The position numbers and the translations under genes are program-made. Below, piece by piece: positions 28,549 through 37,761 of a DNA stretch of 64,000 nucleotides. This stretch comes from Oscillatoria nigro-viridis PCC 7112 (GTDB taxonomy: Bacteria > Cyanobacteriota > Cyanobacteriia > Cyanobacteriales > Microcoleaceae): contig NC_019729.1 in assembly GCF_000317475.1 (NCBI RefSeq), positions 4,044,501 through 4,108,500 on the forward strand, read 5' to 3'. A model generated the notes under the pieces. The model did no database searches. It saw only the letters and a list, made by a program, of their open reading frames with translations, and was not told the origin of the DNA. Positions within the stretch are counted from its first letter, which is position 1, and every line of letters begins with the position of its first letter.

Positions 28549-29152
28549 TAGCTGCTTTGTAGTTGGAAGCGCGATCGAGCGCGACGCACCAACCTGATGC
28601 GATAAAATTAAACGCTGCAACTTCCCTGACGGAGGAATTGGTCTCACAACCGGAAGCTTTTATTAAATAAAAATTCTTAGTCCCAGAATTTTCTCCCTTC
28701 TGTATTGCAGCCTCAAATTCTACCAAAAGATGGAGAACTAGATGATGACTGGCGCACTCTAGACCCACTATCACCGATCGCCCGATATTGATGCCCGTGG
28801 CTGGCAACAATAGAATTATATCTTTAATGCACAAGTATTAGAGATGCACCACAACCGATGATTTACGGGCAACCGCTGAATTTAGGATTGGTTAAAAAAT
28901 CCTCAAAAGTCGATCGTGCTGCTAGTATCTTAGCCCAGAGAGTTGACTGCGATCGTCTCCGAGCGCGATCGTCACGGCTGCGCTACAACATCCCGATCGA
29001 GCTAACCTGATTTGATACAAGGGGCATCGCGCGGTTTTCCCCGGAGAAACTCGCAATCATCTGTGGCTGTTCGGGAATTGATTTGTAGCGCGGATTCTGA
29101 AAAATGCTACCGCCAATTAACAGTTAGCAATTGCCCGCCACCCATTACCAAT
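28549..29152. other. Intergenic interval
   Basis: No gene recognised between the PilB-like and HetZ-related genes, both leftward. Several GATCG-rich stretches occur (28940-29000), but there is no clear repeat or RNA. Confidence 0.5.
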
Positions 29153-30334
29153 CTACTCGTTGCGGAGCGATTGAGCTGCTAAATAGAGTTTGCTCCACTC
29201 GCCGATGACTTGATTGGTTTTCAGCTTTAATTCAGATGCGATCGTCTCTACACTTTTCCCTGCTTTCAGCGATTCTACCAACTGCCGCTGAACCGGCGTC
29301 AGGTTTTGTAAATATTGCTGCCACTGAGCCGGAGTCAAGCCCAAACTGTGTTCTTGGAGCGAAGTTTCCAGCCAGTTGGCGACTAATTCCGGTGCTTGTT
29401 TGACCGCAAAAACCCGAATCGCGTGGTAACTGACTTTTTCTCGCAAGCGGTAAATTTGCTTGATCGGAACCTTCAAATCCTCGGCAATTGCCTCTTGGGA
29501 ACGACCTTGCAGGTAAAGCTGCAGCCACCGGGAAGCCAGCGGATCGACTTGTGCGGCCAAGTAATTCTCAAATTCTTGTTGGACAATCTGCCGCTGAGTT
29601 TGCTGCTCTTCCCAAGCTTGATTTTCTCGATACTCGGACATCGCCTGTTCGTCTAGCAGGCTGAGCGGTTCGTCTGTATCGTCGGGTAGAACCTGTTCCG
29701 ACACCAGCCGCACCCAGTCTCCAGCAGGCACTTGCGTCAACCCGCCCCGCTGGGCACGCCGCAGGTAGTTGACAAAACGGTACACCAGCAGCGGCTGGTT
29801 GCGGATCGGCCGCAAGCAGTATTCTTCTGTGCTCGCTAGCAGCAAAGCATTTCGCAGGCGTCTGTCTGAGGTGCATTCGGCAATCCAGGCGACTTGCTGC
29901 TGCAGGTAGCGATCGGAATTAAGCATTTCCTGAATCACTTCTTGCAGTACCTCCACCGCACTCCGCTGTCTGTCGCGACTCAGGGAAACCCACGCTTGGA
30001 TTTTTTGCCGGAGCACAACCAAACCGCCGAGCCGCCCGATCAAGTTGCGGTAAGCTTTTTCTGGCGGTACTCCCAGATACCGAGAAATCAAAATTCGATA
30101 TAAAAAGTCGATCGCGCCAGAGGCGACGGTTAGTTGAGCCGGAGCAAGAGTGTCAAATCTTTCTGGCCTGTCTCCCAACAGCCAGCGGACAACACTCTCG
30201 CGAGTGCTAGAACTCTCCTCCGGGCAATCTTGTTCAAGTCGTGACTTCCAATCTTGTGCCAGTCTTTCCGCCAAGGTCATGAGCTGTTGAGCTATTTGTC
30301 TTTCACCCCCGATTTTACGTGGTATGCTGATCAT
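29153..30334 (-). CDS. HetZ-related putative DNA-binding regulator
   Basis: A soluble 393-residue protein. The wording GAIDFLYRILISRYLGVPPEKAYRNLIGRLGGLVVLRQKIQAWVSLSRDR and the segment on RFVNYLRRAQRGGLTQVP resemble the HetZ family of cyanobacterial regulators. The C-terminal third has two helix-turn-helix-like stretches: RSQEAIAEDLKVPIKQIYRLREKVSYHAI (sigma-region-4-like) and LTPVQRQLVESLKAGKSVETIASELKLKTNQVIGEWSKL. HetZ itself promotes heterocyst differentiation in Anabaena; relatives are known in non-heterocystous species, where the role is unclear. The gene diverges from glyS with about 140 bp between starts. The family call is from memory of conserved wording. Confidence 0.6.
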   Translation of the reverse strand: MISIPRKIGGERQIAQQLMTLAERLAQDWKSRLEQDCPEESSSTRESVVRWLLGDRPERFDTLAPAQLTVASGAIDFLYRILISRYLGVPPEKAYRNLIGRLGGLVVLRQKIQAWVSLSRDRQRSAVEVLQEVIQEMLNSDRYLQQQVAWIAECTSDRRLRNALLLASTEEYCLRPIRNQPLLVYRFVNYLRRAQRGGLTQVPAGDWVRLVSEQVLPDDTDEPLSLLDEQAMSEYRENQAWEEQQTQRQIVQQEFENYLAAQVDPLASRWLQLYLQGRSQEAIAEDLKVPIKQIYRLREKVSYHAIRVFAVKQAPELVANWLETSLQEHSLGLTPAQWQQYLQNLTPVQRQLVESLKAGKSVETIASELKLKTNQVIGEWSKLYLAAQSLRNE

Positions 30335-30471
30335 TTGAGTCTTTTTTGGATTTAATAGGACTTGCGCGTCGGTAAAATAATTCTGTCATTGGGTTATCGC
30401 CAGCGGTAACTTTTGTAATGATTAAACGGGCAGATTAATTGCCTATTGACAAAAACACCTAACACTGTTAT

Positions 30472-32682
30472 ATGGCTAACTTTTTATTAGAAATCGGTAC
30501 AGAAGAATTGCCCGCATCTTTTGTCTCAGGCAGCGCCCAGCAGTGGCAGCGACTTGTACCTGCAAGTCTGGCAGAAGAATCCTTGACAAATGACTCAATT
30601 AATGTATACGCTACTCCGAGGCGTTTGGCCGTTCTCGTGAAAGGACTGCCAGTTCAGCAATTAGATAGAGAAGAAGAGGTAAAAGGGCCGCCCGCGAGTT
30701 CGGCTTTTAAAGACGGCAAACCGACGAAAGCAGCCGAAGGTTTTGCGAAAAAGCAGGGCGTAGAAATTGATGCTTTGGAAGTTCGCGCTACCGATAAAGG
30801 CGATTTTGTGTTTGTGCTCAAAAAGATTCCGGGGCGGATGAGTGCGGATATTTTGACAGAACTTGTGCCGCAGTGGATTAATAAGTTAGAAGGCAAAAGA
30901 TTTATGCGGTGGGCCGACGGAGATTTGAAGTTTCCGCGCCCGATTCGATCGATGGTGGCACTGTTGGATGATACTGTACTGCCAATTACATTGGTGAGCG
31001 GTTCGGATACGGTCAAGAGCGATCGAATTTCCCAAGGACACCGGGTGTTATACACCCCCCCTACACCCCAGAAGGAGGGGATATCGCTTCCTACACCCCC
31101 CCTTGGCAAGGGGGGGACGGGGGGGGTTTCGATTCCCCAAGCCGAGGATTATGTCGAGTGTATGCGGGCTGCTTGCGTGGAGGTCGATCGAACCCAGCGC
31201 AAAAATCTAATTAAAGCACAAGTAGAAGCCGCAGCGACAAAACAAGGCGGTTACGCCGCCATTACCGAAGAATTGTTAGAAGAAGTCACCGACTTAGTAG
31301 AATGGCCGAACGCAGTTGTCGGCAAATTTGACGAGGAATTTTTGATATTGCCGCCGGAAGTAATCACCACAATTATTGTTACAAACCAGCGGTATTTTCC
31401 CATCCTCAAAAGCCCAGATTATCCCGAACTTCTGCCCTACTTTATTACAATTTCCAACGGCGACCCTGCTAAAGCCGCGATTATTGCCGCCGGTAACGAG
31501 CGAGTAGTGCGGGCGAGATTGGCAGACGGTCAGTTTTTCTACAAAGCAGACTTGGTAAAGCCTCTAGAGGATTATTTGCCCAAGTTGGAAACAGTTACTT
31601 TCCAGGAAGATTTGGGGACAGTACGCGCAAAGGTCGATCGCCTGTGCAAGATTGCCAGTTTAATTGTCAATCAACTGCAAATCACAGAGGAAGAGCAAGC
31701 TGATGTAGCAAGAGCAGCCTTACTTTGCAAAGCCGACCTCGTAACCCAAATGGTTTACGAACTTCCCGAAATGCAAGGAATTATGGGGCAGAAATACGCC
31801 TTAGCAAGTGGCGAATCGGAAGCAGTAGCCACAGCGATTTTTGAACATTATTTGCCCAGAGGTGCGGGCGACAATTTGCCCCAAACTCTCACAGGTCAAG
31901 TTGTGGGAATAGCCGACAAATTAGATACATTAGTCAGCATCTTCGGTTTGGGAATGTTGCCGACTGGTTCATCCGATCCCTTCGCTTTGCGCCGCGCAGC
32001 CAATGCAATAACTAACATTATTTGGGCGGCTCAGTTGCCAGTCAACTTGCACCAGTTGCTCGCAGAAGTTGTTGCCGAATTTACCGCAGCGCGCCCAGAA
32101 ACACCTGGGGAGTTGCTGGATCAGTTATACGACTTTTTCTTGCAAAGAATTCGGACTTTGTTGCAAGAAGAAAAGAATGTAGATTACGATTTGGTAAATG
32201 CAGTTTTGGGAGAAAACGACCCAGAATATACTGAACGAGCATTGAGAGATTTGTTGGACGCACTGGAAAGAGCGCTTTTCCTGCAAGAAATCCGCAATAA
32301 CAAGACTTTGGATCTGATATACGAAACAGTCAACCGTTCAACTCGTTTGGCAGCTCAAGGTGATTTGGATAAAGTAGAATTGGAACCGAAAAATGCGGTG
32401 AAACCTGAGTTATTTCAAAAGTCGTCTGAACAAGCTTTTTACGATGCAGTAGTGCAGTTAGTGCCGCAAACGCTGCTATCCAAACAAACTCGGAATTACC
32501 AGCAGTTAGTAGATAGTTTGACAGAAATTGCTCCGACTGTCAGCAACTTTTTCGACGGGCCAGAAAGCGTTTTGGTGATGGATTCTGACCCCGAAATTAA
32601 ACAAAATCGGTTGAATTTACTGGGTTTGCTGCGGAATCACGCGCGGGTGTTGGCTGACTTTGGGGCGATCGTGAAAAGTTAG
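30472..32682 (+). CDS. glyS: Glycyl-tRNA synthetase beta subunit
   Basis: The tRNA-binding subunit of the alpha2-beta2 bacterial glycyl-tRNA synthetase. The 736 residues begin with the typical [15 protein letters not shown] and contain [33 protein letters not shown]-like [53 protein letters not shown], the HD-like stretch [26 protein letters not shown] and [13 protein letters not shown], then the C-terminal anticodon-binding part ending NRLNLLG. Residues about 195-220 ([20 protein letters not shown]) are foreign to the family and come from a C/G palindrome inserted in frame. The alpha subunit glyQ is not nearby. The start is ATG 30472. Confidence 0.96.
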   Translation: MANFLLEIGTEELPASFVSGSAQQWQRLVPASLAEESLTNDSINVYATPRRLAVLVKGLPVQQLDREEEVKGPPASSAFKDGKPTKAAEGFAKKQGVEIDALEVRATDKGDFVFVLKKIPGRMSADILTELVPQWINKLEGKRFMRWADGDLKFPRPIRSMVALLDDTVLPITLVSGSDTVKSDRISQGHRVLYTPPTPQKEGISLPTPPLGKGGTGGVSIPQAEDYVECMRAACVEVDRTQRKNLIKAQVEAAATKQGGYAAITEELLEEVTDLVEWPNAVVGKFDEEFLILPPEVITTIIVTNQRYFPILKSPDYPELLPYFITISNGDPAKAAIIAAGNERVVRARLADGQFFYKADLVKPLEDYLPKLETVTFQEDLGTVRAKVDRLCKIASLIVNQLQITEEEQADVARAALLCKADLVTQMVYELPEMQGIMGQKYALASGESEAVATAIFEHYLPRGAGDNLPQTLTGQVVGIADKLDTLVSIFGLGMLPTGSSDPFALRRAANAITNIIWAAQLPVNLHQLLAEVVAEFTAARPETPGELLDQLYDFFLQRIRTLLQEEKNVDYDLVNAVLGENDPEYTERALRDLLDALERALFLQEIRNNKTLDLIYETVNRSTRLAAQGDLDKVELEPKNAVKPELFQKSSEQAFYDAVVQLVPQTLLSKQTRNYQQLVDSLTEIAPTVSNFFDGPESVLVMDSDPEIKQNRLNLLGLLRNHARVLADFGAIVKS
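31052..31130. repeat. C/G-run palindromic element inserted in glyS
   Basis: The segment contains ACACCCCCCCTTGGCAAG and GGGGGGACGGGGGGGTTTC, homologous to the insertion in the prolyl oligopeptidase gene at 20820. The added length keeps the glyS frame. Confidence 0.85.
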
Positions 32683-32698
32683 AATTGACAAGATTTGA

Positions 32699-32787
32699 GT
32701 CCGCCGGGGGTTGAAAACCTCCGCTTCAGTCCGCCGGGGGTTGAAACCCTCCGCTTCAGTCCGCCGGGGGTTGAAACCCCCGTCTCA
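32699..32787. repeat. Three tandem 30-bp repeats downstream of glyS
   Basis: GTCCGCCGGGGGTTGAAA begins at 32699, 32729 and 32759, an exact 30-bp period, with CCCTCCGCTTCA or a close variant after it. Each unit holds the small palindrome GGGGGTTGAAACCCCC in full or part. There are no spacers, so this is a tandem repeat, not CRISPR. Confidence 0.85.
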
Positions 32788-32848
32788 AAGCGAAAGTCCT
32801 CGCTATGAGGACTGAAACCCTGACATACTAGACTTTTCAGTCAGTTTT

Positions 32849-32978
32849 AACTCCTATGTTGCACCATTCTCAAATAGCCTTTTGTGAACAGGCTTTTCGG
32901 CCTGTGAAGCGAGAAAATTTATCTTTTGTGGAACAGGCCGAAAAGCCTGTTGCTGACAATAGTGCAATATCTCAGTTT
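32849..32978. mobile_element. MITE-like element of the TTGCACCATT family, copy 1
   Basis: The ends are imperfect inverted repeats built on ATGTTGCACCATTCTCA and TGACAATAGTGCAATAT. Inside is a perfect 18-bp inverted pair, AACAGGCTTTTCGGCCTG and CAGGCCGAAAAGCCTGTT, enclosing a loop with GAAGCGAGAAAATTTAT. TCAGTTTTAACT lies on both sides as a direct repeat. No coding capacity. Confidence 0.8.
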
Positions 32979-32988
32979 TAACTGACTT

Positions 32989-33045
32989 TTAACTGGTTTC
33001 CAGGATCTGCCTGGGAACCCATATCCAGAGGCTCTGCCTCGCTCT
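32989..33045. repeat. Dispersed AACTGGTTTCC...GAGGCTCTGCCTCG repeat, copy 1
   Basis: TTAACTGGTTTCCAGG, CTGGGAACC, TCCAGAGG and CTCTGCCTCG follow each other; the same string of motifs is found at 35757. It abuts the MITE-like element and precedes the small membrane protein. Confidence 0.6.
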
Positions 33046-33066
33046 TGAAAAGGGAAGATATGAACA

Positions 33067-33309
33067 ATGAATGAGAAACAACTGATTCGTAAATGGGCGC
33101 AAATGTCAAACGCCAGTTTCTGGCTAGCGCCACTCGTTGTTACCATATACTATCTAGTAAATAAAGAAAAACCTCTGAGCAAGGAGATATATTTATTTGG
33201 AATGGTGGCGCTTACTGCGGCCGGATCATCATATCAGCTTCGCTGTTTATCCAGAGAGATTGTCCGGTTAGAAGAAAAAATTGAACAACTTGAAAGACGC
33301 ACTCCTTGA
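33067..33309 (+). CDS. Small two-helix membrane protein with coiled-coil tail
   Basis: An 80-residue protein: hydrophobic helix ASFWLAPLVVTIYYLV, short charged loop KEKPLSKE, second helix IYLFGMVALTAAGSSY, then a polar tail EIVRLEEKIEQLERR with heptad spacing of a coiled coil. No family was recognised. The regular design and the purine-rich AAAAGGGAAGAT before the ATG support a real gene. It is flanked by repeats on both sides, with no functional neighbour. Confidence 0.55.
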   Translation: MNEKQLIRKWAQMSNASFWLAPLVVTIYYLVNKEKPLSKEIYLFGMVALTAAGSSYQLRCLSREIVRLEEKIEQLERRTP

Positions 33310-33344
33310 AAAACTCAAAAAAAGGTCGATCGAAATCACAAAAG

Positions 33345-33406
33345 AGGACACAGCAGTGTCGTTTCCCTACGAATTAGGACACAGCAGTGCCGTTTCCCTA
33401 CAAATA
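33345..33406. repeat. Two 31-bp direct repeats
   Basis: AGGACACAGCAGTGYCGTTT followed by CCCTACRAAT occurs at 33345 and 33376 in direct tandem with two or three base differences. No function is evident; it lies upstream of murD. Confidence 0.8.
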
Positions 33407-33522
33407 AATATCGCGTTCGATCGCCCTATTCCAAAATAAACAAAATAACCAATAGTCAATAACCAATTCAAGGTTAAGATATAAACTTATAAAACCAGGG
33501 AAATTCGCTCATCACACAACTT

Positions 33523-34869
33523 ATGCCGATCGCTCATATCATTGGACTAGGAAAATCAGGAATTGCCGCCGCCAGACTGCTAAAACGCGAAGGATGGGAA
33601 GTAACGCTGAGCGATCGCTCATCTTCCCCAAATTTGCTCGAACAGCAACAGGAATTTGCTAACGAAGGAATTCATGTGGAGTTAGGCAAATCTTTTGAAC
33701 CAGTCGAATCTATAGAATTAATAGTAGTAAGTCCGGGGGTTCCCTGGGACAGTCCAGCATTAGTGCGCGCCAGAGAGTTAGGCATTGAAACAATCGGAGA
33801 AATGGCTCTCGCGTGGCGTTACCTCAAATCTCCTTGGGTGGGAATTACCGGCACTAACGGCAAAACTACTACTACTGCTTTAATTGCTGCTATTTTTGCA
33901 GAGGCCGGGCTTTACGCTCCCGCTTGCGGCAATATTGGCTATGCTGCGTGCGAATTAGCTTTAGCCGAAAAACAGCCGGATTGGGTAATCGCAGAAATCA
34001 GCAGCTATCAGATAGAATCCTCGCCGTTTGTAGCGCCACGGATCGGAGTTTTGACGACTTTGACGCCGGATCACCTCAGCCGCCACAAAACTTTGGAAAA
34101 TTACTACAACATTAAAGCGCATTTGCTGAAAAAGTCTGAATTGCAAGTAATTAACGGCGACGATCCTTGTTTGCGGCAGCAAGGAGTTGACATTTGGCCG
34201 GATGCGTGTTGGACGAGTGTCAAAGGTGAAAAAGAACTGTTGGGCGATCGCACTTTTGGAGCGTACATCGAAAACGGTTGGGTAATAGCTCAAAGCGAGA
34301 AAATTCTGCCGGCTGATTCTTTGCGGATGGTGGGAGAACACAATTTGCAGAATTTGTTAATGGCGGTAGCGGCGGCTAATTTGGCGGGGATAGATAAAAG
34401 TGCGATCGCCCGGGCGATCGCTAAATTCCCCGGAGTTTCGCACCGCCTCGAACACATCTGCACTTGGGAAGGCATAGATTTCATCAACGACAGCAAAGCT
34501 ACTAATTACGACGCCGCCCAAGTCGGGTTGGCTTCAGTGAGCGCACCGGCGATTTTAATTGCGGGCGGCGACGCCAAAGAAGGGGACGATCGCGCTTGGA
34601 TTGATACAATCAAGGCGAAAGCTGCTGGGGTGTTGCTAATTGGGGATGCGGCAGGTATTTTTGCCGATCGGCTCGAACAAGCAAATTACAACGCTTGGGA
34701 AATAGTCGAAACAATGGAACGAGCCATCCCGCGAGCAGCAGAATTAGGCAAACAAAATCATGCTAAAGTAGTGCTGCTTTCCCCAGCCTGTGCTAGCTTC
34801 GATCAATACCAAAACTTCGAGCAACGGGGCGATCATTTCCGCCAATTATGCCTCGAATCCCTAGTTTAG
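33523..34869 (+). CDS. murD: UDP-N-acetylmuramoyl-L-alanine--D-glutamate ligase
   Basis: Adds D-glutamate to UDP-MurNAc-L-Ala in cytosolic peptidoglycan precursor synthesis, using ATP. The 448 residues are full length: an N-terminal Rossmann-like domain ([15 protein letters not shown]), the P-loop GTNGKTTTT (residues 110-118), [14 protein letters not shown], the ISSYQIESS segment, [19 protein letters not shown], and the C-terminal ligase domain with [27 protein letters not shown] and [25 protein letters not shown]. It is monocistronic, as often in cyanobacteria where mur genes are scattered. A 12-bp inverted repeat follows the stop. Confidence 0.97.
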   Translation: MPIAHIIGLGKSGIAAARLLKREGWEVTLSDRSSSPNLLEQQQEFANEGIHVELGKSFEPVESIELIVVSPGVPWDSPALVRARELGIETIGEMALAWRYLKSPWVGITGTNGKTTTTALIAAIFAEAGLYAPACGNIGYAACELALAEKQPDWVIAEISSYQIESSPFVAPRIGVLTTLTPDHLSRHKTLENYYNIKAHLLKKSELQVINGDDPCLRQQGVDIWPDACWTSVKGEKELLGDRTFGAYIENGWVIAQSEKILPADSLRMVGEHNLQNLLMAVAAANLAGIDKSAIARAIAKFPGVSHRLEHICTWEGIDFINDSKATNYDAAQVGLASVSAPAILIAGGDAKEGDDRAWIDTIKAKAAGVLLIGDAAGIFADRLEQANYNAWEIVETMERAIPRAAELGKQNHAKVVLLSPACASFDQYQNFEQRGDHFRQLCLESLV

Positions 34870-34879
34870 ATATGTCATT

Positions 34880-34919
34880 GTTCGCTGTGTAAAAATTAAG
34901 ATTGTTCTACACAGCGAAC
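34880..34919. terminator. 12-bp inverted repeat after murD
   Basis: GTTCGCTGTGTA and TACACAGCGAAC pair perfectly around a 16-base loop, 11 bp after the murD stop. There is no T-run after it on the plus strand. The next 60 bases hold another run of ATCTGCGTTCATCTGCG-type decamers. Confidence 0.5.
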
Positions 34920-35007
34920 ACTAACAAAATTAAATCTGCGTTCATCTGCGTCTATCGGCTTACATCTGCGGTTAAAAATTAAAACCTCTGATTTTGCCCA
35001 ATCTACT

Positions 35008-35181
35008 TTAACTAACAGTCTTCCAAACAGTCTTAATTCTATCCTGTTGTTCCCATTCTAGAGCCTGAAAAACTATCATTATTTCCTCATGAGTATAATC
35101 AATAATGATTGCCGCCAAATGAGCAGCGGTTTCCGCTTCCAGCATGGCTGTTTTTAACTTTGCCATTGCCTCTTGATCCAT
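35008..35181 (-). CDS. Small acidic protein of unknown function (57 aa)
   Basis: The frame from ATG 35181 encodes MDQEAMAKLKTAMLEAET..., then a segment DYTHEEIMIVFQALEWEQQ and a basic end. The predicted product is fully helical. Codon use is normal for this genome, and it begins only 36 bp after the stop of the exported 121-residue protein on the same strand, so the two are probably co-transcribed. GGAAAGTGAGGT upstream may be a distant ribosome-binding site. The wording recalls short cyanobacterial proteins that end in 'E.IxxVxxxLxxEQQxRI', but no named family is claimed. Confidence 0.5.
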   Translation of the reverse strand: MDQEAMAKLKTAMLEAETAAHLAAIIIDYTHEEIMIVFQALEWEQQDRIKTVWKTVS

Positions 35182-35217
35182 TACCACTAAACTTTGAATA
35201 TTGACCTCACTTTCCTT

Positions 35218-35583
35218 TTAATTTTCTCTGCAAATGCCTTTTAATTGGCTCTGAAAATCAGCAATCTGAGCAGCACTTATTGTATCAGAATGCGACGACG
35301 ATATTTTAAATTCTTGCCTGCAAAGCTGAGAGCGCAATTTTTCATCAATCTCCAGAATCCGGTCTTCGGAAGCGACATTTTTTTGCAACAAAGTTGCGAT
35401 TTCCCTTTCCAGTTGGCGATTTCCTTGCTCAAAGAAATCTTGAGAGTTAGAACGAAACAAACCGCTATTGACTTGCTGAATTTGGCTAGGTGTCAGCGAT
35501 TGAGCCGAGACAGCAGCCGGAAATCCCAAAAATGCTGCTAGCCACCAGCTAGAAATTATCTGTTTGAGAATGCTGTTCATCAC
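35218..35583 (-). CDS. Small exported protein of unknown function
   Basis: A 121-residue product with a good signal peptide (WWLAAFLGFPAAVSAQS; cleavage probably after VSA). The mature part is polar and helical, SLTPSQIQQVNSGLFRSNSQDFFEQGNRQLEREIATLLQKN, with a single pair of cysteines (QLCRQ and GICREN) that could form a disulphide. No family was recognised. Its first 35 bases overlap the preceding 60-residue frame, and a 57-residue frame follows after 36 bp, so this is the centre of a compact three-gene unit. Confidence 0.6.
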   Translation of the reverse strand: MMNSILKQIISSWWLAAFLGFPAAVSAQSLTPSQIQQVNSGLFRSNSQDFFEQGNRQLEREIATLLQKNVASEDRILEIDEKLRSQLCRQEFKISSSHSDTISAAQIADFQSQLKGICREN

Positions 35584-35731
35584 TGTCGGGAGGATTTTGT
35601 ACCTCAGTTGGTTTCTCGTCTTCTGACTCGCTTGCTAATTCATCTTCTCGTTCAAGTTTTTCTTGCCACTCGACAAGCTGCTGAAAAAGTTTCGGGTTAA
35701 TTTCAAATACGGGTTTGTTGGTTTCTGACAT
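35549..35731 (-). CDS. Small acidic protein of unknown function (60 aa)
   Basis: The frame from ATG 35731 starts MSETNKPVFEINPKLFQQLVEWQEKLEREDEL and continues as a Glu/Asp/Ser-rich, probably disordered tail. The start 15 bases farther upstream adds only MLGVN and is less likely. The 3' end overlaps the exported-protein gene by 35 bp in another frame, which suggests translational coupling. Function is unknown; a cytosolic partner of the downstream products is only a guess. Confidence 0.5.
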   Translation of the reverse strand: MSETNKPVFEINPKLFQQLVEWQEKLEREDELASESEDEKPTEVQNPPDSDEQHSQTDNF

Positions 35732-35756
35732 ATTTACTCCTAACATTTATGACATT

Positions 35757-35873
35757 TAACCGGTTTCCGGGCTCGGCTTGCGAACCGCTGTCCAGAGGAT
35801 ATGCCTCGTTTTTTCAGCAGGAAAATTGGAGGCATATCCTCCGGATTTGCGTTAGCAGGCAGAGCTTGGAAAC
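35757..35873. repeat. Dispersed AACCGGTTTCC...GAGGATATGCCTCG repeat, copy 2
   Basis: Shares the order of motifs of the copy at 32989 (GGTTTCCGGGCT, GCGAACC, TCCAGAGG, TGCCTCG) and adds a 13-bp perfect inverted pair, GAGGATATGCCTC (35795) and GAGGCATATCCTC (35829), plus a reversed GCTTGGAAAC end. It lies between the small-protein operon and the MAPEG gene. Confidence 0.65.
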
Positions 35874-35909
35874 GAGTAGAAAAACAATTATCTCGATCGC
35901 AAGCTACGC

Positions 35910-36320
35910 TCAAACCTTCAGCAGCGACATAATTATGCCAGTTAAAGACCCACCAAGTAAAGCTAAAGTAGCTAAGGTACTAATGCCAAACCCTGCCGCT
36001 CTTTTTTCGGCAGCTTGATAGTAACCCCAAGCAAACAAAATGCGTCCAATTATCCAAACTGCGCCGATACCGGCGCCCCAAATTGGGCTGATAAATTGCG
36101 AGAACAGCCACAGCGAGGGCAAAAATAGAATCATTTGCTCTAAGGTATTTTGCTGAACTCGCACCACTCGCTCAAAGTCTGGGTTTCCTGTCATCTGCGG
36201 GGGAGAAACTTTGTATTTGAATCTCGCTCTGCCGACGTTGATGGTAACAACGAAGTAGAGAATTAATGCTGAAACAGTAATTAGACTAGGCCAAAGTGTC
36301 GCGTTTGCTTCTGCGAGCAT
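35910..36320 (-). CDS. MAPEG-family membrane protein
   Basis: The 136-residue protein has four hydrophobic helices (about 12-28, 68-85, 85-103 and 115-133). Between the first two lies the family hallmark: RARFKYKVSPPQMTGNPDFERVVRVQQNTLEQMILFLPSLWLF, with the glutathione-binding style ERVxRxQxNxxE pattern. MAPEG proteins include microsomal glutathione transferases and leukotriene C4 synthases; bacterial members mostly lack an assigned substrate, though glutathione-linked detoxification is plausible. The start is ATG 36320. No related genes are adjacent. Confidence 0.88.
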   Translation of the reverse strand: MLAEANATLWPSLITVSALILYFVVTINVGRARFKYKVSPPQMTGNPDFERVVRVQQNTLEQMILFLPSLWLFSQFISPIWGAGIGAVWIIGRILFAWGYYQAAEKRAAGFGISTLATLALLGGSLTGIIMSLLKV

Positions 36321-36599
36321 GATTCGGTATTATTGGGGTGGACTATATATCTTGATTATAAATCAATTATTGCCGATCGCGTCATTCATCGCCATCCCGT
36401 CATTCAAGGCAGGGGATTTTATGCAACTGCTGGGTATTAGTGGCGCGGCAATTGCTTTCGGATTCTGGGACATCCTCGAAAAATTGCTGGCTGGGATTTT
36501 GATTCTTTTGCTCGCACCTGCATGCGGATAGGATCCCCCGACTCTTGTCGTGAGCCGCCCCAAATTTTAGACTCTTGTTCAACCTCCCAGATTCATCTG

Positions 36600-36702
36600 T
36601 GGAGTAAATTGAAAATATCGAATCTAAAATATCGAGTCTAAAATCTAAAATCTGTGGAGTAAATCTAGAATCTAAAATCTAAAATTTAAAATCTAAAATC
36701 GT
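36600..36702 (+). repeat. Degenerate TCTAAAA heptamer array before the DUF389 gene
   Basis: Runs of ATCTAAA with interruptions (ATATCGA, GTGGAGTAAATC). The array ends about 36 bp before the proposed TTG start. The rest of the 36321-36738 gap holds no gene. Confidence 0.85.
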
Positions 36703-36738
36703 TTGACGGATCCAAGCCCCCGACTTAAGGAGATTATT

Positions 36739-37761
36739 TTGCTCAACAATATTCGAGATCGTCTTAAATATTTCACCAGGAGCAGGATTCCTCGAGAGCA
36801 TCTCAAGCAAATACGAGTTGACTTGTTGGAAGAATCAACCCTAGATATTAACTATCTTGTCTTAATTCTCGGTTCCTGTATAATCGCCACCTTTGGACTG
36901 CTTGCCAATAGTGCGGCCGTCATTATCGGTGCCATGATCGTTGCGCCTCTGATGTTGCCAATCCGAGGGTTAGCATTTGGAGCGGTAGAAGGTAACGTTC
37001 TCATCTTCCGCAAAGGTTTAGTTGCATTAGCAGTCGGGACGGTGCTAGCAATTTTTCTAGCTTGTTTTTTGGGCGCTTTGGTACAAATTCCCGACTTTGG
37101 GAGCGAAGTTTTAGCTCGTTCTAAACCTACATTACTAGACTTGGGAATTGCGATCGCCGCTGGGGGAATCAGCGGCTATGCGAAAGTTCAGCCCAAAGTT
37201 TCTGCTACTCTGGCGGGAACTGCGATCGCCGTCGCTCTCATGCCGCCAATTTGTGTTATTGGTTTAGGCTTATCTCAAGCTAATTGGTCGCTCAGTTTGG
37301 GAGCCAGCCTCCTATATCTTACTAATTTGCTGGGGATTACTCTCTCCTGTATGCTAACTTCTTTAATGGCCGGCTACACCCCCCTGCATCGCGCCGGTAA
37401 AGCCCTCTTGTGGGCGCTAGCATTGACGGCTATACTTGTAATTCCTCTGGGCGTGAGTTTTGCGGAATTGATCGAGCAAGCGCAACTCGAAGCCAGTCTG
37501 AAGCGGGCGTTGCTTAACCGAACTATCACTTTTCAACGAGTGGAACTGATTAAAACTGATACTAACTGGTTGACAAAACCGCCGGAGGTTCGTCTGATTG
37601 TTCGCAGCAGCGAAGCTTTGACACCCAAACAGGTGCAGCTTTTAGAAGCATTTGTCGAAAAAGAAATGGGTCAACAATTTACCCTAATTTTTCAAGTCAG
37701 TCAAGTTGAAGAAGTGCGGCGCTCAACCCTGAATAAGTCCCGATCGAAACCGAAACCTTAG
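36739..37761 (+). CDS. DUF389 (TIGR00341) integral membrane protein
   Basis: A 340-residue polytopic protein with about seven membrane segments between residues 30 and 235 (NYLVLILGSCIIATFGLLANSAAVIIGAMIVAPLMLPI is the family's most typical stretch; GTAIAVALMPPICVIGLGL also fits), followed by a soluble C-terminal domain. Function is not established. The TTG at 36739 is chosen because AAGGAG (36727-36732) stands six bases before it; another in-frame TTG at 36703 lacks a ribosome-binding site and reads out of the heptamer array. No adjacent gene suggests a substrate. Confidence 0.88.
   Translation: MLNNIRDRLKYFTRSRIPREHLKQIRVDLLEESTLDINYLVLILGSCIIATFGLLANSAAVIIGAMIVAPLMLPIRGLAFGAVEGNVLIFRKGLVALAVGTVLAIFLACFLGALVQIPDFGSEVLARSKPTLLDLGIAIAAGGISGYAKVQPKVSATLAGTAIAVALMPPICVIGLGLSQANWSLSLGASLLYLTNLLGITLSCMLTSLMAGYTPLHRAGKALLWALALTAILVIPLGVSFAELIEQAQLEASLKRALLNRTITFQRVELIKTDTNWLTKPPEVRLIVRSSEALTPKQVQLLEAFVEKEMGQQFTLIFQVSQVEEVRRSTLNKSRSKPKP

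Noticed and set aside
32699-32787. Tandem GTTGAAAC-containing repeats resembling a CRISPR array
   Set aside because: The 30-bp units are contiguous with no unique spacers, and no cas gene is in the window.
36319-36531. A 70-residue hydrophobic plus-strand frame next to the MAPEG gene
   Set aside because: It starts in the MAPEG promoter region, lacks a ribosome-binding site and has no known relatives by inspection.
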